DNA from: Celoporthe dispersa
Lineage: Eukaryota > Ascomycota > Sordariomycetes > Diaporthales > Cryphonectriaceae
Length of the DNA: 64,000 nt
Direction of reading: 5' to 3'
NCBI GenBank assembly: GCA_016584495.1
Contig: WAID01000013.1
Location: 1,922,001 to 1,986,000, forward strand
Shown: positions 1-11,652 of the stretch, one piece after another
How positions within the stretch are numbered: the first letter of the stretch is position 1
Layout: each line of letters opens with the position of its first letter
The notes under the pieces: model-generated
Databases searched by the model: none
Told to the model about the DNA's origin: nothing
What the model saw: only the letters and a program-made list of their open reading frames with translations
Position numbers and translations under genes: made by a program

Positions 1-862
1 CGACCGGACCCCTTCCCACCCTCCAGTGCGCGAACACAGTGGGCGGTGACACAGGAACGCCTCTTTTCACCAACCGGTGAGCCCAGTTGGAGAGCCGGCC
101 CTAGCAGCGATAGTGGCTCGCGGAGAATACGAGTGCCTGCGCTGTCACTGTGCATCAGGCCCGCCTGGCGCTTCAGCTCTCCCACGCCGTGATAGGCAAG
201 GGTCCTCAGGTTCCTTCGAGAAGCTCCCGAAACGGCCCACACCCCATATTACGGATGCGCACAGAAGGACTCGCGCTCTACATGTTCACATTCCACGGCA
301 GGAGAACAAGGTTCCCTCGCAGGGGTGGGACAAAATTGGAAACCCCCCTCCCCCCTCCCTCTTGGGGTTGCGATACGCCGCTGCCGACTCGACGACGATC
401 CCTCTATACGTACCAGATAATCCTGGGTACACCTACATTACCTGCGTGTATAAGCAGGAGACAGGAGACAGAGCGGGGAGAAAAAGAAGGACAGGGAGAG
501 AGAGAGAGTGTGTGTGTGCGTGCGTGTGTGTGTGTGTGAGGAAGCTACTGCAAGGCCAGGTCCTGCGATAGCGCGCGCGCTCGCTGCGGCCGCAGCTGAT
601 CCCCTGGCGTGGCACAACCACTAAGGCATTACTGCAGGACTCGAGTACATCCAGCCCACCCAAGCAGACGACTTGATACAACTTGGACAAGTAGACTGTG
701 TGTGGTTTCGCAAAAAGGGGAGTTCGGTGGACTTGGGTTGCCGTGCCGTTATTACGAGCACCCACCTTCGGCCCATCCATACCCAACCACATCTGCACAC
801 ACACACACCTATATATATATATATTTATTATATATATGTATATATATGTTGGCTAGTACACA
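1..862. promoter_or_regulatory. 5' flank and leader of the Zn2Cys6 regulator
   Basis: I see no convincing gene here. Open frames are short and their composition follows the simple repeats. A GA-rich stretch passes into an interrupted GT/GC microsatellite near 500-540. A CA run near 796-808 is followed by a TA-rich stretch (about 809-850) directly before the ATG at 863. This is a long, repeat-rich leader of the kind often seen before fungal regulators. No specific operator can be assigned. Confidence 0.5.
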
Positions 863-3238
863 ATGCCGGACGATGTCGATTCCAACGGGGGCGAGATCTC
901 GGATGCTATGTCTGAGAACGAGCCTGACTACGACGATAACGACAACGACACCTCACTTCAGGACGACGACAAGATGCCCGGCCATACCATCAAGAGAGAG
1001 CGTGGTGCTGATGGCGAGGGCAAGAAGAAGTATGACCCCAAGGATCCCACGCGCCCAAGGAGGAAGAAGGCCCGCAGGGCCTGCTTTGCCTGCCAGAGGG
1101 CACACTTGACTTGCGGTATGCCACGACACTTGATCCTTCTCTCACCACACATCTAGACCCGGGACTACCTTCCTCTTCAGACGCTTTATGGCTCTGAGGA
1201 GAAAACATGTCTTCTGGGGCCTACTCTTTCCGTACCGATGTGTGCAAGACTAATATTCTCTGCAGGCGATGAGCGGCCCTGTCAGAGATGCATCAAGCGT
1301 GGTCTGGCGGAGCACTGCCAAGACGGTGTCCGCAAGAAGGCCAAATATCTTCACGATGCGCCCCCCGAAGCCTTGGGGCCCGTCTTGGGTCCTAACTACA
1401 ACGCCAGCGCCAGCACCTCACAGAATCGGTCGTCCAGCAACAACAACAACAACAATAACAACAACAACAACAACAACAACGGGCAGCAGCACCACCACCC
1501 GTCCAGTACCGGCTCTGAAGCGTCATCCAATGTCGGCACCTTCTTCTCACCGACAAACGCCTCGACTACGTACCCGCTCTTCTCACCCCAGAGCGCCTTG
1601 GGCTCCATATCCGAGGGGATGCCGTTCCCCGGCCAGCAGTCACCTGCCTCGCCCACCTTCCAGGCGACCCCTCAGATGAGCGGCCTCACCGTCCCTCACG
1701 TGTCAGGGGGAGCTATCGAGCATGAGCCCCGCCTTCTTCGACCCTAGCAACCCGGCCTTGTACAACTTCAACCTCGAAGGACTGAACTTTGGCAGCCAGT
1801 ATGGCGCCATGGAGTTCGGCATGCTGAACCACATGTCGTCTGGTGCTGCCGACACGCCACCGCGAGATGCTTCATTCTCTCAGCAAGGTGCTGGCGACGC
1901 CAACTTCGCGGCCGGAGCGTTCGGTAACGGTATGGGTCAGTTTGACGGCGGTTTGATTAGCGACATCCTCTCCATCGATCAATCCGGCAATCCCTTGTAC
2001 ACCCAAGGCAACATCCAACACGGTCTCCCTCATGCTTACGCCATCGCCACAGGCCCAAACAACCAGCAAAGCCCCAGTACCGATCACGAGAGCCCCGCAA
2101 ACCAGAACATCGGGTTCGACGGCTCACAGACGGCAACGTCCTATGACAACGCCGAACCTCGAGCCCTCGGGCCCCCGAACCGTCCGAGACAGAAACCAAG
2201 CATCCCCAAGACATTCCCACAGTCCCTCCTCGGCAAGCGCCATCGCGATGCCTCCGGCATCTACGAGAACGTCAAGGAGCCCTTCCAGTACGTCCAGGGC
2301 TACCACCGCCTGATCGCCTTCCTGCAGAGGCGGTTCCGCACGAGCGGCGACAAGCTGATGCGCGTCGCTCGCGCCCTGGGGAGCGTGCGCCCGGCCCTGC
2401 TGTCGTGCACGCGCACGCTGAGCCGGCCGGACCTGGTCTTCATGGAGAAGTGCTTCCAGCGTACAATGTTCGAGTACGAGGACTTCATGGACCACGGATC
2501 CAGCCCCACCCTTGTCTGTCGGCGGACCGGCGAGATCGCTGCCGTGAATAAAGAATTCACGGCGCTGACCGGTTGGCCGAAAGAAGTCCTCCTCGGCGAG
2601 GCGCCCAATAGGAATGACAACACCGGCGGTAGTACAACGGCCTCGGGTGCAACCACCGAGGCCTTGACGACGCCGAAGCTAAACAGCCTCAACAACCAGG
2701 CCGACAAGAGCACCACCAGCTCGGACACGGAGCGAAACCCGCTGTTCATTGCGGAGCTCATGGATGACGACGACGTGGTCCAGTTCTACGAGGACTTTGC
2801 CCACCTGGCCTTCAGCGACAGCAGGAGCAGCGTCACGAGAAAGTGCCGCCTGCTCAAGTATCGAACGCGGGAGACCTCGGACGGGGCCAGCACCTCGAGC
2901 GCCAACGAGTCACCCCCCAAGGACCCACGCACCATGTTCCTGAGCAACAGGGTCGCCAGGATCGACGGCGAGCACGGCATCTCCAGGATTGCCAAGGGCG
3001 GCAAGCTGGAGTGCACCTACTGCTGGGTTGTGCGCCGGGACACCTTTGACATGCCGATGATGATCGTTATCAATGTGAGTTTTTTTTATTTTCCCTCTCT
3101 TTTTCTGTGTGTGTGTGGTGCCACACGCCATCACCAGACACCTGTGTCACCCCACAGAGACAGCGACAAGGCTAACATGTTGATAGTTCCTACCTTGCTA
3201 TTATCCTGATCAACAACCTCACGGTCTGGCGGTATAAA
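863..3238 (+). CDS. ERT1: Zn2Cys6 transcription factor with PAS domain, ERT1/AcuK type (gluconeogenesis activator)
   Basis: Exons 863-1115, 1266-3074 and 3188-3238. The first intron splits the zinc cluster, whose spacing is C-x2-C-x6-C-x5-C-x2-C-x8-C, after an acidic N-terminus and a basic stretch. Next come a poly-Asn tract (about 1439-1480), a region containing FDPSNPALYNFNLEGLNFGS, and a C-terminal PAS-like part with WPKEVLLGE. The last intron (donor GTGAGT at 3075, branch GCTAAC, acceptor TAG at 3187) leads to FLPC near the end. In the known family (A. nidulans AcuK, yeast Ert1) this nuclear protein activates gluconeogenic genes on non-fermentable carbon. The frame breaks at 1706-1735: the upstream frame stops at 1747, while the downstream frame has been open since just after 1679. 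One surplus base in the G5 run at 1706-1710 explains it, so I treat this as a probable sequence error in a live gene. Confidence 0.86.
1439..1480 (+). repeat. AAC trinucleotide repeat encoding poly-Asn
   Basis: About fourteen AAC/AAT codons in a row inside the ERT1-like gene, between the zinc cluster and the conserved middle. It is in frame and encodes only asparagine, so its length can vary without breaking the protein. Confidence 0.9.
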
Positions 3239-3942
3239 GGGTGAAATACCTTGGTGCATGCATTCTCGGTTCATACTTTTAAGCGGGGGTTCTGGCTGGG
3301 TTCAGATTGGCACACGGGGGCGTGAGGGGGGTTAGGCAGGGCATGTTTTGGGCCTTTCTGGAAGCAGGCGGCCGGGAGAAAAGAAGACGGATATTTAGGT
3401 CTGGTTTTCTTTTTTGTGTGCCTCCTCACATTGAAAGCAAGAGAGAGAGGAGGGATGCGGGATGCGGGAGGGTTTGGTCTACGATTCCATACCCAGAACG
3501 GTTTTTGATTGATTCCGATATGAGTATACAAGGTTCTATACCCGTTTTGTCCTGTTTTCTGCCTTACAACATTTTCTATTGGTTCCTAGGCAACTAGGCA
3601 AATTGGAAGCACTGGCTTGCACCATATGGGCTGTGTGTGGAGATACAGTAGAGAGGACCGCTTTTCACATGCGTGCAGGTTGCATTCCAGGTTGAGCCGA
3701 TATGACGCAAACAAATACTTTTATAATATGTACAGCAAGCAGTAGCAGCTCCCCTGTCCATCTCACCACCCTTCCACCTCATCACAACTTTCACAAAAAT
3801 TGACCTGAAGCCACACCAAAAAGGAAAAGAAAAAGAGAGAGAAGAAAAATAAAGAAAGAAAGAAAGGGAGAAAGAAAATCTTGTTCATCATCAGCTTCAT
3901 TACCACCATCACCATCATCATCATCACCACCACAAAACAAGC
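3239..3942. other. Intergenic region between the regulator and the SDR gene
   Basis: No gene is seen. The last 150 bases are strongly purine-rich on the plus strand (AAAG/GAAA repeats, about 3810-3880) and then pass into CAT/CAC repeats directly before the SDR start at 3943. This looks like a transcribed leader rather than coding sequence. Confidence 0.5.
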
Positions 3943-4718
3943 ATGGACGACCTCACCGTGCTCATCACCGGTGCCAGCGGCGGCATCGGCAGAGCCACGG
4001 CCCTCCGCCTGGCCCAGCCCCTCGTGCCGCCCTACAGGGTAAAGACCCTCCTCCTGCACTACAACTCCGACAGCAGCCGCACCCACCTCCTCACCGAGCA
4101 GATCCACACCCTCGACCCCAGCATCCGCGTCGTCTGGCTCCAGGCCGACCTCGCCTCCGCGGAGGCCGTCCACGCCCTGTACCACCAGGCCACCTCGGCC
4201 GCCGGCGCAGACCACCCGATCAGCGTGCTCTTCGCCAACGCAGGCACGCACCTGGGCCTGGCGGGGCCCCAGGCGGGCTCGCTGGCGGCGGTCGACGGCG
4301 CGGCCTTTGAGCAGACCTGGCGCGTCAACACGCTGGCGCCGTACGAGCTGACACGGCTCGCGCTGCCGGGCATGGCGGCGCGCGGGTTCGGGCGGGTCAT
4401 CTACACGTCGAGCGTGGCGGCGCTGACGGGGGCGTCGTGGGCCCGCACTACGCGAGCTCCAAGGCGGCGCTGCACGGCATGATGCACTACCTGGCCGGCT
4501 GCTATGCCGGGCGCGGGGTGACGCTGAACGCGGTGGCGCCGGCGCTGGTGGCAGGGACGGCGATGCTGCCGGGCGGGGAGGAGGAGCTGAGCAGGAAGAT
4601 CCCCGTGGGCCGGCTGGGCAGGGGGGAGGAGGTTGCCGAGGTGGTCGTGGTGATGGTCACGAATGGGTATGTGAGTAATAAGGTCTGGGCTGTGGATGGC
4701 GGGATGGTGCCGAGGTGA
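3943..4718 (+). CDS. Short-chain dehydrogenase/reductase (frame broken once)
   Basis: A classical SDR of about 258 residues with no visible intron. The cofactor motif TGASGGIG lies near residues 9-16, a NAG motif is in the middle, SS precedes the catalytic motif, and YASSK supplies the Tyr and Lys. An NAVAPALV segment and a C-terminal VDGGM follow, as in FabG-like 3-oxoacyl reductases. Substrate cannot be told. The frame breaks at the G5 run 4428-4432: upstream codons reach a stop at 4482, while the catalytic YASSK half lies in another frame beginning about 4437. One missing G restores a normal SDR across the break. Codon use and motif order are normal on both sides, so a base-call error is likelier than a pseudogene. 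A purine-rich leader precedes the ATG. Confidence 0.82.
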
Positions 4719-4980
4719 AGGGGGGGGGGGGAGGATTGTCCTGCTGGCTGTGTCTTGCGAGGAATGAGATGATGGTCTTTTCGAATGGTTCTAAGAAGGG
4801 GGAGTCTCTATGTCTCTCTGTGTCGTCTAAGTTCTGTATGGGGAGGGAGAGTGGTAAAAAGAAAAGAAAGATAAAAAGAAAATGAACACCACTGAACCGT
4901 CGCTCAACTGTGTGTGTACGCGCACACATACATACACACACACAAACAAACACACACCTCACCCATCTATCTGCTACCGT

Positions 4981-5511
4981 CTACCTCGTGAGCCAGGAGC
5001 CGTCAAACTTCCCACCGGCCTGGCCCTGCAGCCTCCAGCCCTCCCTGTCCAGGCTCCGCCTCGCCACCTCGCAGTCGGTCTTGATGTCCTCGATCAGCGC
5101 CTCGACGCCGTCATAGCTCTGCTCGTCCCGGATGTAGCCCAGGATCAGCAGGCGCATCTCGACGCCATAAAAATCGGCGCCAAAGTCGTCCAGCACGTGC
5201 ACCTCGGCGCTGCGCACTGTGTTGTTGTAGAATGGGTTGTACCCGATGGACATGACCATGGGGAACACGGCGTAGCCCTTTGCTGCTGCTGCTGTTGTTG
5301 TGTGTGCGTCTGGGGAGGAGTCGGGGTCGTCGTCTTGTGGTGGTCTGGGTGGTCTGCGGGCAGCTCCAGCGAGGCCCAGCCGAAGTAGACGCCGGACTTG
5401 ACATCCTTGATCCAGGGCGTGGCGTCTACGGGGAGGTTTGCGGTGGGGATGCCTAGCTGTTTTGGTTTGGGTGGCTTTTGTGAGCGAGAGCTGGAAGGAA
5501 GAGCAGGGGAG

Positions 5512-5545
<34 letters not shown>

Positions 5546-6200
5546 GTGTCTGCATGAGTTTGCCAACCTGCAGACTTGCAAGTTGCACCTTCGTGCAGGG
5601 TCGTGAGATGAAGGAACATCTTCCCTCCACGGGCTCAGCTTGCCTTGTAGATGGCGCTGGCCAGCTGCTCTTGCTCCTCCTTCCTCCTCTTCACCTCCCA
5701 CATCGCCATCATCATCATCATCATCTCCTCTGCATCTCAGCCGCACCGGATCACATAAGTCTCGTCATCATGACCCAGCCCAATATGCCTCACTCGGTCG
5801 GCAGCTGGCTGCCACACTTTTCTACCTCCAAGAGCCACCTGGGTACAGTAACCGACACTCTTGCCCCTCCCCCCCTCTCCCTCTGCTCCCTTGCTAGGAC
5901 CGACGACCTCGTACCACCCGACCGTGATACAAGAGAGGGGGACAGGGAGGGACAGGGAAGCGGGGGGGGGAGGAAGGGGGGAAAAGCCATCGGGGAGCAA
6001 TGAGGAGGAGGAGGAGGAGGAGGAGGAGGAGGAGGAGGAGGAGGGGAGGTGGGGGTACAGGTACATGAGAGACGAGTACCCCAACTTACCTCCTTCGAAC
6101 CCCGGCCGAAGCCCTTGATGACCTTGCCCTCCATCTGCAGCGGGAAGGGCGTCTCCGGGCCCGAGTCTGGACCGACGAGAAGAGGTCTTGTGTTTCCCAT
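4981..6200 (-). CDS. FMN1: Riboflavin kinase (ATP:riboflavin 5'-phosphotransferase)
   Basis: Converts riboflavin to FMN. Exon 1 (6200-6090) encodes 37 residues ending KGFGRGSKE. After a 633-nt intron, exon 2 starts at 5456 with LGIPTANLPV, together forming the conserved ribose/nucleotide-binding segment. GVYFGWASL, MVMSIGYNPFYNNTVRSAEV and the C-terminal LILGYIRDEQ to WLTR follow. The donor is GAG|GTAAGT and the acceptor CAG. A low-complexity stretch at about 5275-5345, holding GCA/CAG and C4 runs, contains a one-base frame break: GVYFGWASL and MVMSIGYN are in different frames and no GT donor lies between them. The kinase is essential in fungi, so sequence error is the better explanation. The DHBP synthase of the same pathway lies about 18 kb downstream. 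The 3' end converges on the SDR gene. Confidence 0.88.
6003..6045. repeat. GAG trinucleotide microsatellite inside the riboflavin kinase intron
   Basis: An uninterrupted GAG repeat (CTC on the coding strand) near the 5' end of the long FMN1 intron. On the coding strand it is polypyrimidine and could influence splice-site choice; that is inference. Confidence 0.9.
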
Positions 6201-7246
6201 GCTGGTTTTTTTTTTTTTTTTTTTTTTGGGATCTGAGTAACCTTGTTCCGTTTCTGTCTTGTCTTTGCGCCTCCGCGCCTGCCGAGCCTTTTTTTTTTTT
6301 TTGGTGTTTCCTTTTTTTTTTGGTCTTTCTTCTCTCGAGGTGGACGAGGTGGCAGTAGCAACGAAAAAAAAAAAAAAAGAGGCGTGTGAGGGGGTTTCGG
6401 GTGGTGTGTATACAGCTGTAGCGAGAAAAAGAGAGAGAGAGAGTCAAAGAGAGAGAGACAGAGAGAGAGAGAGGAGAGACGCGGCAGGATTCCGCCGTGG
6501 AGAATGTGTGGCTGATCGCAGATCTCCTCTGAGGTGGGACGAAGCAGATGAAACTCAGGATATTTTTGAGACTCTGCAGATTACTAGTGCAGACCGGTGT
6601 AGGCGAGGAGAGACGAGAGGCAGGAGGAAGGAAAGAAAGAAAGAAGAAGCAGAGCAGGAGGGAGAAGAGGAAGGGGAGGTGCGTGCGTGTGCGGGCAGCC
6701 TTGTGTCCTGGGTAGCAGTCACAGGCAGAGCGTTGGTAAAGTCTGGTCTGGTCTTTGGGTCAGGCTCGCTCTCTCTCGCACATGAAGTTGTCCCGAGAAC
6801 GAATAATGAGCGCGAGGGGGGGTTGGCGGGGTTAGTCATAGGCCGATAAGATAAGACTCTAGTTAGCACCGACGTAGCAGGCAAGGCTGTTGGGCGAGGA
6901 CGAGGTTGCATATGATATATGTAAAAATAAAGAAAGATAAAAATGGTAATGGCTCTGCTTTTCAGATTCGAGTATCAAAAAACAAGTGATGGTGTGTCAT
7001 GCAGGATAGTCGAGGCACCCCAACTTGGAGCACGGGGCTGGATCTGCCCTGGAGGGCCGAACATTGGAGTCTCCAACCACAGAGAGGCAAGGCTGGGCAG
7101 TGTACTCTGTAGCAGAACAGTTTCCCCATTACCAGCAGCAGGCCAAGACAATATTAGTGCCCTCCAGTAGACCGCCTGTCACTCCATGCCATGCAGGTAA
7201 CTGACTGCACTGGTCCCCGGAGAGAAGATCAGGACGTTTCATACAT
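6201..7246. other. Intergenic region between FMN1 and thymidylate synthase
   Basis: No gene is seen. The half next to FMN1 (its promoter side) holds long T tracts (about 6206-6228 and 6290-6302), an A tract near 6364-6378 and GA repeats to about 6475. The rest is unstructured and would hold the 3' end of thymidylate synthase. Confidence 0.5.
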
Positions 7247-8366
7247 CTACACCGACATCTTCATGGCGATTGTCTTGTGCGGGTCATAGCCCTTCACCAC
7301 AAAGTCCTCGACCTTCCACCCGTCGATACTGCCGCCTCTCTCGCGCCTGATCTCCAGCTCCGGAAAGTCGCGCGGCTCCCTCTCCAGCTGCGTCCTGAGC
7401 GCGTCGACGTGGTCCACGTAGACATGCGCGTCGCCCATGACGTGCGTCAGGCTGCCCGGCACCAGGTCACACACGTGCGCGAGCATGTGCGTCAGCAGCG
7501 CGTAGCTGGCGATGTTGAACGGCACCCCGAGGCCCATATCGCAGGACCGCTGGTACAGCTGGCAGTGCAGGTGACCCTTGGGCCTCGCCGCCTCCCCGTC
7601 CCCGCTGTCCCGCCCAGCCGCCGACCGGGGATACGATACGTAGAACTGTGCAAACATGTGACAGGGCGGCAGCGCCATGATCTTCAGGTCCTTGGGGTTC
7701 CACGCGCTCATGATGATCCGCCGGTCGTAGGGGTTCGTCCTGAGCTTGTGTATCACCTCCGCCAGCTGGTCGACGCCCTGGCCCGCGTAGTCCGTCCTCG
7801 CGTCGACGTACTCGGCCCCAAAGTGGCGCCACTGGAAGCCGTACACGGGGCCGAGGTCGCCCACCTCGCGGTGCGAGAGGCCCGCGCCGTCCAGGAACTC
7901 GCGCGACCCGTTGCCGTCCCAGATCTTGACGCCCTGCTCGCTCAGGGACAGGGACGACGTCGCGCCCGAGACGAACCAGAGGAGCTCGGCGAGGACCGCC
8001 TTGTGGAACACACGCTTGGTCGTGAGGAGCGGGTAGATGGGCACGCCGCTGCGGTTGAGGCTGAACTTGAGCAGCCGCGGCGCGAAGAGGGAGTAGGTGC
8101 CTGTTCCGGTCCTGCAGGAGAGAGAAAAAAGTGTTGGCGCGTGAGCGGGTGGTCCAGCCATAAGCCCTGCACTCATCCCTGGTGAGGTGGGGAGGGGAAG
8201 CATACCTGTCTGGACGGTGCTCACCATCCTCGAGGATCTCTCGCACGAGGTCAAGGTATTGGTACTCTTCATGTCTCTTGGTGGCAGAACCGTTCTGCTT
8301 GCTTGGTGCCTCAGCGCCGCCAGCAGCAGCAGCAGCAGCAGCGCCCTCCGAGGACGACGCTGTCAT
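7247..8366 (-). CDS. Thymidylate synthase
   Basis: Makes dTMP from dUMP with methylene-tetrahydrofolate. Exon 1 (8366-8206) starts at an ATG followed by Ala/Ser-rich low complexity and then EEYQYLDLVREILEDG. The intron (8205-8112, donor CAG|GTATG, acceptor CTGCAG) leads into RTGTGTYSLF. Visible signatures are LLTTKRVFHKAVLAELLWF, GPVYGFQWRHFGA, RRIIMSAWNP, the catalytic cysteine in LPPCHMFAQFYVSY, CQLYQRSCDMGLGVPFNIA and HVYVDHVDAL, ending KTIAMKMSV. A Gly/Asp-rich insert of about 20 residues follows the catalytic loop, a place where fungal enzymes vary. The frame is intact over both exons. A further in-frame ATG exists upstream at 8492, but that extension is basic low complexity and looks like leader. 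The orthologue in other fungi is usually called TMP1, CDC21 or thyA. Confidence 0.95.
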
Positions 8367-9142
8367 TTTGGGGAGCGTCCGTTTTTCTTTTTTTTTTTTC
8401 TCTCTCTTTGTCCTGGGTGGGCGTAGAGATTGCGATAGTGCCCTGGGTGCAAAAGTGTGGGGTATGTCTTGCAACGGGGTGAAGAATGGCACCTGTGTAT
8501 GAGTTTGGAGGGGATTGGTGTTGAAAAGAAAGACGCGTCAAGACGCGTTGTCCAGAAGGGCAAATAATTTAATTACCCGGGTTCAATATTGCAGGGTTGG
8601 GACTTGTTTGTAGTGATGACGCCAACCCCCACCTCCCCCCCCGGGTGAAAAAGAAAGAAGAAGGAAAAAAATAAAGAAAAGGAAAAAAGAAAAAACGCTG
8701 TGCCACATCCTCTTGTAGCCACTCTTTTATGATTTTCGTAAAATAGCTGACCTTGCCATGCATCGATGCAATCAGATATGCGTATATGGTCATGGAGGAC
8801 GCATCTCAACCTTACTACAACCTTCATGGTTATCTCCCACATATATCTCGGGTGCAGATTAAATATTCAATGATCCAAGAGAAAGTCATGACAGGTGACT
8901 TTGAAAGTAAAAATGTACCCGATGGCTACTTTGCATCTTGATCAGGGGTAGCAGTTCTCCTTTTGTGAGTAAGCAAGTACATGGTTCATCGCATGCGTTG
9001 TATAATATCAACCTCCCGCCTCTCTGTATAACACGACAGCTCACGATCGAGCGATAACCAGATAACCGTCTCTGTAGGTTGGTGTCGCCGTGGAATGCGC
9101 CTGTCAGGGGCGGCCTGCCCGTAACCTGCCGCGTGTGATGAT

Positions 9143-9177
<35 letters not shown>

Positions 9178-9378
9178 GCACCTACCAACTAGCCCGCCAG
9201 TGAATTGTTTTAGCCACCAGTCCCGACACGAAAAGTGTCAGCGGGTAGTGCTCTTCCTATCCGACTAGAAGCGACTCGCATCTCGACTTCCATCGTTCCC
9301 AGTTGTCACAAAAACAGCCAACCAACCGAGCGAGCGAGCGTGGACCAGAGCGGGCCACGAGCCACCTACCCTACAGCC
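8367..9378. other. Intergenic region with a GT microsatellite
   Basis: No gene is supported. A GT dinucleotide repeat runs at about 9144-9173. Near 8640-8700 a purine-rich tract occurs. Short open frames here have no recognisable content. Confidence 0.5.
9144..9173. repeat. GT dinucleotide repeat
   Basis: About fifteen GT units without interruption in non-coding sequence between thymidylate synthase and the Fmp52-like gene. Confidence 0.9.
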
Positions 9379-10156
9379 TCACTGCTTCCACTCATCCCTA
9401 CCCATCTTGAGGATGTCGGAATTCTCCAGCACCCAATACTTGGACGGGGCCTTGCCGTCCTCCGCCATGCGGGCAGCGAGGACCGCGGTCCTGCCGATGT
9501 AGACCTGGTCCGAGCCTGGAGACCACAGTGAGCAACTCCAGAGACAGGCAGGTGTCGAGGCCAGGGGGGCAGAGACAGGGGACAGAACTCACCTAGGCTG
9601 TCCTGCAGGCCTTGGCTGATCTTGTTGAGGTTTCCCATCACGCTCTCGAAGAAGGCATTCTTGGGGACCTCCCTCTCGCCGAGGATGGCCTTGGGCCGCA
9701 GGATGATGGCCTGCTCAAAGCCCATCTCCTTGATCGCGTCCTCCACGCCGACCTTCATGCGCGAGTACGGCACCATGCCGCTGAGGAAGCCCCGCGTGCC
9801 GGCGCTCGAGATGTACACGTACGTCCTGACGCCGGCCTCCCTGGCGGCCCTGGCGTTCTCGATGCACAGGTCATGGTCGATCTTCCACTGGTTGTCGATG
9901 CCCCCCGCCGCGGCGCGTGTGGTCCCCACGGCGTTGAAGACCACGCTGGGGGTCGGCTGCAGGGCCGCGAGCGCCGGGTTCCACTTGCTGGTGTCGGTCT
10001 CGATGATGGCCTCCAGCTTGGACGGCGAGGGGTGTCCGTCTTGGGCGCGCGGCGGGAGATGGTCTTGACCGAGGTGAACAGGTCCGTCGCCAGCAGCGTG
10101 TCGAGGATCCTGGACCCGACGGCTCCGGTGCAGCCGAAAACAGCTGTGGTGGTCAT
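9379..10156 (-). CDS. Fmp52-like NAD(P)-binding Rossmann protein (HTATIP2/NmrA-like SDR), mitochondrial type
   Basis: Starts at the ATG at 10156, with the dinucleotide-binding motif VFGCTGAVGSRIL at the N-terminus. Later parts carry VFNAVGTTRAAAGG, YVYISSAGTRG, MVPYSRMKVGVEDAIK and LRPKAILGERE, in the order expected for the Fmp52 family. A 77-nt intron (9592-9516, CTAG|GTGAGT to TCCAG) leads to DQVYIGRTAV and the C-terminus at the TGA at 9379. Yeast Fmp52 is a mitochondrial outer-membrane protein of unknown reaction. The N-terminal and middle frames differ: the shift falls at the C4 run (plus-strand G4, 10029-10032), where one missing C joins the two frames, so it is likely a base-call error. 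The orthologue in yeast is FMP52. Confidence 0.82.
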
Positions 10157-10905
10157 TTTGATGATGGCCGGGAGCAAGTAAATTTGTGTCGAGGCTTCTT
10201 GTCTATATTTCTTTGGGTCACAGAGGATGCGGGATCTTGCTGTGGGAGATGTGAAGAGAGGTCTACTGCCTCTAAAGATCCCCAAATGTCATTTATACAT
10301 GTGAGTGGGTATATCAAAAATGTACGGAAACAGAACCCCCGGCAATCAAACACCCGCGGTGGCTCCACTGGGCTTCTTTGGGAGGAGGGCAATGGCTGAC
10401 ACCATCATCCTCTTGGCCTCCAGTTCTCTGGTTAAAATTTAGCCAGTACCCAGATAAATTGTGAGTAGTGCAGTGGCAATCTGCTGAAATTTTATCCTGT
10501 CTTTGTACATGGCTTTTTTTGCTTGTTGGCAGTGCGTATCCCTGCTGTTCAGGTTTTGTACAGTTAGCAAATGTCATGAAGCATGTGTTGCTGCTCTGCG
10601 TACTATGCTATAGTGCGCCCTGTAGGCCTTTTTTTTTTTTTTTTTTTTTTTTGCCCCCTTCTTCTCTTTCTTTCGAGGTATGCGGGGGGTTATGGCAGAT
10701 TCCCCCCCCTGTAGTCCAGGGTGCCGGGGCTAGCGTCAGCCATCTGGTGCCTGGCAGGCTCTCTCTCAAGGCAACCCCACTGACGTGGGCTCGGAAACGC
10801 TGTAGCAGACAAAATGATGGCCACTCCAAATTCACCACCAGCGAACAAGACATGAACCGGTAGATACGTTGCATCTTTCATACCTCCCAATCAACAGCCC
10901 TCGCC
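10157..10905. other. Divergent intergenic region with a T24 tract
   Basis: Lies between the starts of the Fmp52-like gene (minus) and the RING gene (plus), so it carries both promoters. A run of 24 T at 10629-10652 is the main landmark and is a typical nucleosome-excluding poly(dA:dT) element. No gene seen. Confidence 0.55.
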
Positions 10906-11652
10906 ATGGCAACCCAATACGAAGGTGTGTGTCATTCATTTGCCATGGTCATGTCCCGTCATTTCAAAATGCTGACTCCATGACCTCCTCGCCCAGTTGA
11001 ACATGGCATTCAAGCCACTGCGCCCCGCCGCCGTCGACAGATAGACATGTCCTCCTTCACCTCCCAACTCCATCAGATCAGCGACGATCCCTCCGCCAAC
11101 ACCAGCAGCACCACCCCCCAGCAGCAGCAGCAGCAGCAGCACAACAACCCACACGCCGTTCCGACCCCAATCGACATCGTCGGGCTCGTGCGGCTGGTGC
11201 AGGACCAGTTCAGCACGCTGGCCCGCGACGCCCCGGACGCAGACAACCTCGGCCTCCTGCGGACCCTCTTCGACGCGCTCGAGTCAGACGTGCTCAACCC
11301 GCCCAAGGCCGTCGAGGGCGTATCCCAGGAGTTCCTCGACGTGCTCGAGCGCGTGCCCAAGAAGTCGCTCCGGCCCGACGACGCCTGCCCCATCTGCGCC
11401 GAGAAGTTCCTCGACGACCAGTACCCGCTCGTCGTCGAGCTGCAGTGCCACCACTCCCACAGGTTCGACCTGGACTGCGTCGGCCCCTGGCTCCAGATCA
11501 AGGGGACCTGCCCCATGTGCCGGACGGACCTGAAGAAATACGACCCCAGGCGCAAGGGCGTCTCGGACCGGATCGAGAAGATGTGGGAGAAGGAGGGGAA
11601 GCCGGTGCAGGAGGACGAGGATGAGGAGGACCCGGACATGCTCTACGGCTGA
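10906..11652 (+). CDS. RING-finger protein (putative E3 ubiquitin ligase)
   Basis: I place the start at 10906 (CCATGG context). A 19-nt first exon (MATQYE plus one base) is joined over a 72-nt intron (10925-10996, GAAG|GTGTGT to CCCAG) in frame to VEHGIQATAPRRRR and the long open frame. The alternative start at 11047 would drop that segment. A poly-Gln/His stretch follows, then a helical region (VGLVRLVQDQF), then the RING domain: CPICAEKF, ELQCHHSHRFDLDCVGPWL and CPMCRTDL, which fits a C3H2C3-like ligand pattern. The tail is acidic (EDEDEEDPDML). RING proteins of this size usually act as E3 ligases; partner and substrate are not visible. The frame is intact. Confidence 0.84.

Noticed and set aside
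433..804. Minus-strand frame with alternating Thr/His repeats
   Set aside because: The residues are a translation of the CA/GT microsatellite; no domain or splice context.
5737..6447. A minus-strand frame of 236 residues with poly-Ser, spanning the FMN1 intron
   Set aside because: Poly-Ser is a translation of the CTC repeat; the region is the FMN1 intron and promoter.
7277..8185. A 302-residue plus-strand frame opposite thymidylate synthase
   Set aside because: Antisense shadow; the minus strand encodes all thymidylate synthase signatures.
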